A stretch of DNA of 64,000 bases from Gnetum montanum (Eukaryota > Streptophyta > Gnetopsida > Gnetales > Gnetaceae), in NCBI GenBank assembly GCA_015680685.1, contig MNCI01013865.1:305172-369171 (forward strand), written 5' to 3'. The translations under genes and the position numbers were made by a program. The notes under the pieces were generated by a model that searched no databases, was not told the origin of the DNA, and saw only the letters and a list, made by a program, of their open reading frames with translations. Positions 57,771 through 64,000 of this stretch are shown one piece after another (the first letter of the stretch is position 1; each line of letters begins with the position of its first letter).

Positions 57771-60560
57771 GTGAAATGTTAATGTTGTTGACTTCCCCTC
57801 TCTTGGTGAGGGTGGAATTATTAATGCATGGATGGCTTCCTCATTAGTGGGAATATCATCACTAATGGATATCAAAGTTAACATTTTGAATAGTGCCTCA
57901 CGATGGGTGATGGAAGTCATGATCAGGTTATATAAACTTAAGGCTTTGTTGTTGTACTTGAGTAATTGCCTGACTTGGTTCATTGCAAAGAGAAATTTTT
58001 TGTCATTGGCCATGGACTTGTCACCCTAGTTGTGCTTTACTTTATCAATGCATCCAAAAATGCAAACTTCAGCTTTAGTCTATGGTTGTCATGGCTCTTT
58101 TTTGTTATTTTGGTTATGGGCTTTAGTGTCCTCTTGTGGCTTGGTGGTTGAAGGGAATGGGGTAGAGGAGATCATAGGTAGAGCTAAAATGAAAGTGGGA
58201 TTCAGTGGATCCACTTCCTTTCATGCCTTCATCTACTTGTCTCTCCTGTTGTCAATGTTTTGCTTATGCTTCTTTCTTTGGTTGGCTGAAATGTTTTGGT
58301 TGTCAGTTGTTGGCTGTAAGGAAGAGGCAGTAGCATTGGACACCACAAGGGATCATTGTGTAGTTGGTTTTTCTATAGCTATTTGAGTTGTTTTGGGTTG
58401 GAAAACCTTGATGACAAAAGGTTCTGTTAGAGGCATTCATGATGGTACTCTCATAGTGAAGGGAGGTCTTGAACTATGGAAAGTGAAAGAATCTCTTTCA
58501 TTGTAGAGTGGTACTTGAATCATAAATGGTTCTCTAGTAGGTATCCTATTATTATCAATGTTAAATGCTGAAATAGCATAGGGGATATCATTAGCATTGA
58601 ATGGCTTTGTAGACCTTCATTGACTGGTTTAGTGGCCAAAATGGATTAGAATCATCTAAGACCAGTTTTCGCCTACCTAGCATCCTTTGTAGATCATCCT
58701 TCAATGCAAGGAAAAATTTTGTATCATGACTAGGCAGTTGATGATATGTCAAAAGCCATATAACTTAAAGTATTTAGGCAACTAAGGATCATCCTTCATT
58801 GCTTGAGTGGGATCTTTGGCTATTTCACATAGTTACTCATGTTTCTTTCAAGCAGCTTCAGTCATTTACTTATATTGCATACATCCACTTCTTAATAATT
58901 GGTTAAGAAACTTGGATGGTTTTAGTGTCAATGTGGTATATTTAGACTTTTCCTTCCTTTCAAAGTTAGGTCTACTTGTTATCAATGCAATGGTTCTAGA
59001 AGTTGATGGTTGGTTATTGTGATCATTAGTTGGGGCCTTGGGTGGATTAACCTTCGACCCTTGGTTTGTGGTCTTGTTTTCTTTGGTTATAGTTGCTACA
59101 GTACTATTTTTTTATTTACTCTTTTCCTTGTCTCTTTGAGCATGTTGGTTTTCAAATGAAATATAAGTTAGATCATGGTTGGCCTCTATAGCATCCTCTA
59201 TCTTTTTAGTTTGGGAGAATGCTTGTCTAGGAGATCATGGATCAAGGTAGTAGAGTTTAGACTTGATGAAGTCATTAACTACTCTCTTAAATATGGCTAA
59301 CAAGTGGGCTTCAGCTATGGGCTCTAGTATTACATTCAATAGTCCATTCCATCATTGAATGAATTTTTGTACAATTTCTAAGGGCCCCTACTTGACCTTC
59401 ATGAGTTGGTCAAGTATTGTGTTAGGCTTTAAGTTATACTTGAAGTAGTTAACAAATTGGGCTACTATGTCTTCTAGAGAGGATATAGATGTTCTAGGTA
59501 ATGCATGATACTATTTAAGTGCTTTCCTAGTCAAAGAAATAGGGAAAATCCTCATGATGGTATGAGGCCATGGATGTAAGAGTAAACATTCAGATTAAAA
59601 GGTGATAAGGTGAGCATTAGGGTCACCTTCTCCATTATATTTGCTAAATTGTGGAATGGGAACACCATGAGGAAGTGTCAAAGATGGGACTACAGGACTT
59701 ATGGAATCATCCTAGTAGAAGTCCATAGCCTAATGGTTTATGTGGTAGAGGCTTTAAGCCTCTTCAACTCCTATGTTAAGTCTTGGATGATTTGAAAGGC
59801 TTCATCCAAGGCTTTTGGTGGTCCCATTATTTGCAAGGCCTGTACATAAGGTTGTGGTGTCTATTGTAAGGCTTCTGGCCTCATTATGGATTGCATGACA
59901 AAAGGAAAAGGTTGCACTATGATTGTCACTTGTGGGCCAAGTAAAGAAAAATGTTTTTGTGCTGGCACTTAAGGGAAAAATGGGACAAACATGGTGTGTG
60001 ATCCTTGTGTTACTGGGGGGTCCCATGGTGAACCCCATGTGAGTAGTTAAAATATTTGTAGTGGTAAAAAGCATCATTGATGGTTTTGTATATCATGTTT
60101 GTGTTGCAAATGGAATTGATGCATTATAGTTTGTTATTTATGGCATTGAATGAGTGTTATGTGTAGCTACAACTAGCATGGGATCCAGCATAGTAGGATG
60201 AGGAGGACAGGAAGATGGTGGCACCATGCCCATGAACAAAACAAAGGCATTAGGGGAAGGTTCTGTGACATTGGGGGATGTTTGTTGGAATAGCCCTCCA
60301 AGGATGTTTTTAGGTTTAGATTCTACCCTAAATTCATCATCCTCTTCCTATTGTTCCTCAAAAGTAGGCTAGCCATATTCCTCTTCTACATTAATCAATA
60401 AAGCAAGAATGCTAGAATAGACATTGTTAAGAGGAATTTCTTCATATGGGAAAGTTATATACTCTTTCTCACCCCTATGTATGAGCTCAAATTCCCTCTT
60501 AGCTTTAGCTCCAATTTGGGAAATTAGCATGCTTGCCTATATTCTGGCATAAATGAAGTT
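57771..60560 (-). pseudogene. gag: Tat element G/E: gag
   Basis: Minus strand. The N-terminal acidic part has KEYITFPYEEIPLNN at about 60,480. A proline/threonine-rich linker follows, then the capsid-type core at 59,560-59,150: IFPISLTRKALK, YHALPRTSISSLEDIVAQF, KYNLKPNTILDQLMKVK and LLAIFKRVVNDFIKSKLYYL. The gag-pro junction at 58,013-57,771 is open and reads FAMNQVRQLLKYNNKALSLY and then HREALFKMLTLISIS, the helical segment that precedes Tat protease. No zinc knuckle seen, as usual for this lineage. Open plus-strand frames here (58,030-58,386 and others) are antisense artefacts. Confidence 0.8.
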
Positions 60561-60899
60561 ATAGCAATATTCATTAATGGATGCAAAATCAAGACTCTCT
60601 TATTTGACTCTCATAGATCACCTACACTGAATGATTGTAGAGTCTTTGGGATCATACACCCTCATGACTTATTGGTTATGATCTTTGCTAGTGAAGGTGA
60701 TGGGAAATTTGATGGATTTTTGGAAAAACATGGCTATAATGCTAAGAATTGCTTAAAAAATAGGCTATAAATGTCAAAAGAAGAGTAAATTCTAGTGAAT
60801 GGAATTTGAAAACTCTTAGAGAAAATAAAAATGGCAAAAAATTGGCATAGTTACTATAATTAGTAAGTAGGGGAATAAGAGGGGTTTACCCCTTTACCA

Positions 60900-61850
60900 A
60901 AAATAGAATATTGACAACATTGGCTTTATACCTATTCCAAGATTGCTTCCCAAGTGCCTCTATGCTAGGTATGATAGGGGGAAGAAGGGGGTGAGATAAT
61001 GAAAATATCACACGTTCCTATTCCAACATTGAAGAAAGAGGGAAAAGTTTGAAGACCAAAATGGAAACTTGATAGTTTCCAAAGATGGTTTTGGTAGGTT
61101 TACAACTTTCATCAAATGGAGTGAAAAGAACTCTTAGTTGGTATGGAAACCAATGTTGGTTTAGTGACAAAGATTATGTCATCAAAAATTAAATGTTTAT
61201 CAAGGCTTCTGCATTGGCTTTGTTCTAGGAATTCACAATAGTGTTGTGGAATTCTAGTATCCAAACCACCTATAACTTTCAAGCTAGGGTTTCTGCCATA
61301 GGGGGGAGTATAGGCAGCATTGGATTCCTTGGGAGCTTTGGCTAGAAAATGGCTTTCAACTTGCAACAAGAGTAGATCTAGTTATAAAACTAGTTTCAAA
61401 CTTTACCAATGCTAGCCTCCCAACTACTTCCACACTGGGTATGGTAGAGGTGGTAGGGAAGAAGGAGGTAAGATGATGAGAATCTCACACATCCTACCTC
61501 AATGTTGATGATGGGAGAAATTTTGAAAACTAAAGTGTAAAGTTAGTAATTTTTTACTAAAATTGGCTCCATGTAGTTGCTAATTCTCTTAGCTTGGAAA
61601 AATGAGGTAGGGAAGTCAACTCACAAATGAGATAAACCACCCAATTTTAGAAGCTATAAAATAAACTTTTGGCAATAAAAAAAATGGGAAAAGAGATATC
61701 AATGTTTTCTTTGGGCCTTAAAATTAATATAAAGTGTTATTAAAAGCCAAAGCCCAACCACCTGCAACTTCCATGCTGTAGCTTTGGTCTCACGGGGGGA
61801 AAACCAATGTTAAGTTTTCAAGGATTTTAGTTGAAAAAAATAAAGGAAAA
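60900..61850. repeat. Leader of G/E with two copies of a unit of about 465-490 bp
   Basis: Copy 1 starts near 60,925 and copy 2 near 61,385. Paired landmarks are GGTATGATAGGGGG (60,968) with GGTATGGTAGAGG (61,432), then GAAAATATCACACGTTCCTA with GAGAATCTCACACATCCTA, and TTCTGCCATAGGGGG (near 61,290) with a GTCTCACGGGGGG segment (near 61,787). Lies between the LTR and gag. Contains no supported gene. Confidence 0.55.
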
Positions 61851-61930
61851 GCATGAAAATGGCTATGAAAATAATATATCTAGCTACAAAATTTAGGTGA
61901 AAGCCCTTCTTCTAGTACCAACAAAAAATA

Positions 61931-63215
61931 TTGTGACCAAAAGCCTCGATTTTTGGAATAAAAAACCAAGGATCCTTTGTGGAAGTAGTTCCTAAACCTG
62001 AATTCTAAAGGTTGTCATGATAAAAATGAGATTTGGGACACCCTAGCTGGTTTGATAGATCAACTAGGGACTTAGGAGATACAAAACTTGAAAATATGGA
62101 CAAATTTGAATAATGCACAAATAATAAATTTATTTTTGAATACAAAAATCAAAACTCAAAACTTTATTGAGAAAAGAATAAAGAATAAGTTAGAGAAATA
62201 TGTACAAAAAATTCTTAGATGAGCAAAAAAGGGGGTTCACTTATGCAAGATTTCAAAGCCAATTGAAGTCAAGATGATCTACTCCACAATCTGAGTGCTA
62301 AGACACACTTGGTGTTATCAAACCTTTCTTTGTTGTTGCAACCTTGGATCTACTAATTGGGTCACTATTGGGAGGTGAGAAAGGTGGAATATTTGAATGT
62401 CAAACTACTCCATGCTAGGTTTAGAATCCCATATGTGTAGTGTAAACACCAAAATCCACCAAATGTCAAGCCCTCACTACTTTCATGCTAGTGTTCAAGA
62501 GAATGCAAGTATGGAAACTTGCAAGAGCTCTTGAGTGCTTGGAAATGGCCCAAGTGTGGAATTATGTGTATGCAAATATCTTGATAATGCTCAAAAATGG
62601 TGGAACATGAGAAAAATTTCTGGAATCCTTTTGATTTAAAATTGCTAAACCTATAAATGGTGTTAGAGTTTGGCATTTATAGGGTCGTTGGGCTATGAAT
62701 GGGGCTACAAATTGGCTTTGAAATGGTTGAAAATTGGCTACAAATTAGATGTAATTTTCCTACAAATTGACTATCAAATTTAGGTTAAATGGGTACCTAA
62801 TTTTCAAGAGTTACTATACATAGTAAGTGCTTTCCCCATGGCCAATATATTTTCTAGCTATGAAGTTTGGTTTTTTTTTTTGGCGTCCACGCTAGGGGAT
62901 GGCATTTTTTACCCCCCAAACCCTGAATATAGACACTAAGTGACTTTTTTCACTTGGAGAATGAGGCTTTGACCACTCATGAGACATTTTTTAGCCTGGT
63001 TGTGGGTTACAATTTTCATAGTTACAATGAAATTTTTCCTTGGGTTTCATGGGGTGAAAGCTACATGATCGAGATTGGTTATAACATGCAAAATTTTGTG
63101 GTGTTTCAATGGCCCCTTTTTATTGGTGCTTGGAGGATTGACCCAAGAGGCACCAACAAAGAATACAAAACATCACTACATATTATAACACTATAATGCA
63201 TATAAGCCAGACGAG
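61931..63215 (-). repeat. LTR-like block, right copy (5' LTR of Tat element G/E, or 3' LTR of F)
   Basis: Counterpart of 11,772-13,300, same orientation, with many substitutions and a deletion of about 240 bp relative to 12,650-12,960. A minus-strand TATA (CCTATAAATGCC) lies at 62,674-62,683, where the left copy has CTTTAAAAGCC. It is followed in the minus sense by the leader and gag of G/E, and preceded by the 3' repeat and integrase of F. Confidence 0.65.
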
Positions 63216-63224
63216 AATTAAGCT

Positions 63225-63345
63225 ATCTAGGTCACCAATGTTTCTAGTTTAAGGCTATGATAGGCCATGATACTAGTTTAAGGCCTTGTCAGGCCATGTT
63301 ACCCAATTAAGGTCATAGTGAACCATTGGAAGTAGGCTTGCTTTT
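63225..63345 (-). repeat. 3'-UTR tandem repeat of element F
   Basis: Three to four units, minus strand, nearly the same as 13,310-13,450 (GTTTAAGGCCTTGTCAGG on the plus strand). Confidence 0.85.
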
Positions 63346-63529
63346 TGATGATATTTTAGGTACATGTACTATAGATTTAGATAAGAATGATTGATCGAAT
63401 TGGTCAGCTCATTCCCATCCATGTTGGCTATTTTGAATAATCCATTCCTCTAGGATTTTGTGACAAGAAAGAATCCTTCCCAATTGGCTGACAATTTGTT
63501 TGCAGGCTCAAGGACAACCTTGAGGACTA

Positions 63530-64000
63530 GGCCCCCCTCCTTAATCTTACACATGGTCAAGTTATGATGATGTTTTCACTTCTGCCTCTCTTGATAGTGC
63601 TCAATTGGAGAAAGTGCCTACATACACTGCTCCTCCATTGAAACTTGTATTACTATTTATAACTCCTTACTCTACTCGTCATTGATTAAGTCCATCAAAG
63701 CTACTCAAAGTGATGGCACCTATAATTCAAGAGGTAAAATAACTTCAAAACCATAAATAAAGCTATAAGGGGTCATGTTGGTTGTCATGCAATAAGTTTT
63801 TCTATATGCCCATAGTGCATGGACAAGCTACGCATGCCACTTCCACTTGCTATTAGTGAGCATCTTCTTAAGCAAGTTGATGATGACCTTGTGGCTTACT
63901 TCTACTTGTCCATTGGCCTGAGGGTAGTAAGGTGATAAGAAAGAATGGTTAATGCCTAGGTCATAAAAGAAACCCTTCATTTCTTGGCTACTAAATTAAG
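63530..64000 (-). pseudogene. pol: Tat element F: integrase, cut by the window end
   Basis: Minus strand. From the right edge: LGINHSFLSPYYPQANGQVE with the catalytic E, then INLLKKMLTNSKW, LVHALWAYRKTY and MTPYSFIYGFEVILPLELWV. The C-terminal segment GGLVLKVVLEPANKLSANWEG-like follows in shorter pieces. Better preserved than the homologous part of G at 13,560-14,090. The remainder of F lies beyond 64,000. Confidence 0.85.

Noticed and set aside
58030-58386. 118-codon open frame on the plus strand
   Set aside because: It lies antisense to the Tat gag-pro junction, whose minus-strand reading matches known gag-pro order. The plus-strand product resembles nothing.
61900-61925. TTGGTACTAGAAGAAGG on the minus strand as a primer-binding site of G/E
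   Set aside because: It resembles the initiator-Met type site only loosely and starts about ten bases after the end of the LTR similarity. Not strong enough to call.

Overview
The window looks like intergenic DNA from a seed plant with a large, repeat-rich genome. It is AT-rich and almost filled with old Ty3/gypsy LTR retrotransposons. The families are typical of plants: Tat, with a second RNase H domain between RNase H and integrase, and Athila-like, with primer sites complementary to tRNA-Asp. I see no intact host gene, no tRNA or rRNA, and nothing bacterial. A gymnosperm would fit the age and density of the decay, but the sequence alone does not prove it. Nearly every reading frame carries stops, and many are TAG where a homologous copy has CAG.

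Layout: (i) 1-11,100 holds a plus-strand Tat element, here called H. It has a reverse-strand cargo gene (1-2,226), minisatellites (2,335-3,135), pol (4,100-7,507), a 3' tandem repeat, and LTR-like DNA with a TATA box. (ii) 11,377-11,770 is a gag fragment. (iii) 11,772-63,345 can be read as one minus-strand Tat element of about 20 kb, called G/E, expanded by later insertions. Its LTR-like ends lie at 11,772-13,300 and 61,931-63,215. Its pol is at 13,560-16,780 and its gag-pro at 57,100-60,560. Between pro and pol sits a plus-strand cargo gene with apparent introns, starting near 19,560 and ending at 56,396. (iv) That cargo gene is split by two insertions: Athila-like element B (24,127-42,784) and Athila-like element D (43,532-56,319). 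B's own pol is split by a minus-strand relative, C (27,634-34,902), which has gag and pro but no pol. (v) 63,530-64,000 is the integrase of another Tat copy, F, cut by the window edge.

The most interesting object is the cargo gene. One part looks like an FCP1/NIF-type (HAD-fold) phosphatase domain that has lost the first catalytic aspartate. It is followed by a second conserved domain and a coiled-coil region. Two diverged copies are present, one in H and one in G/E. Each is antisense to its element, and each has its 5' end facing pol. Both copies share an intron position and splice-like borders. Antisense orientation would explain how introns survive passage through an RNA intermediate, because splicing of the sense transcript would not remove them.

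The nesting gives relative ages: G/E is older than B and D, and B is older than C. C fits this, with visibly more CG dinucleotides and similar LTRs. Nothing here appears able to transpose alone. Domain, motif and boundary calls come from reading the sequence by eye, so boundaries without LTR ends or splice signals are approximate.
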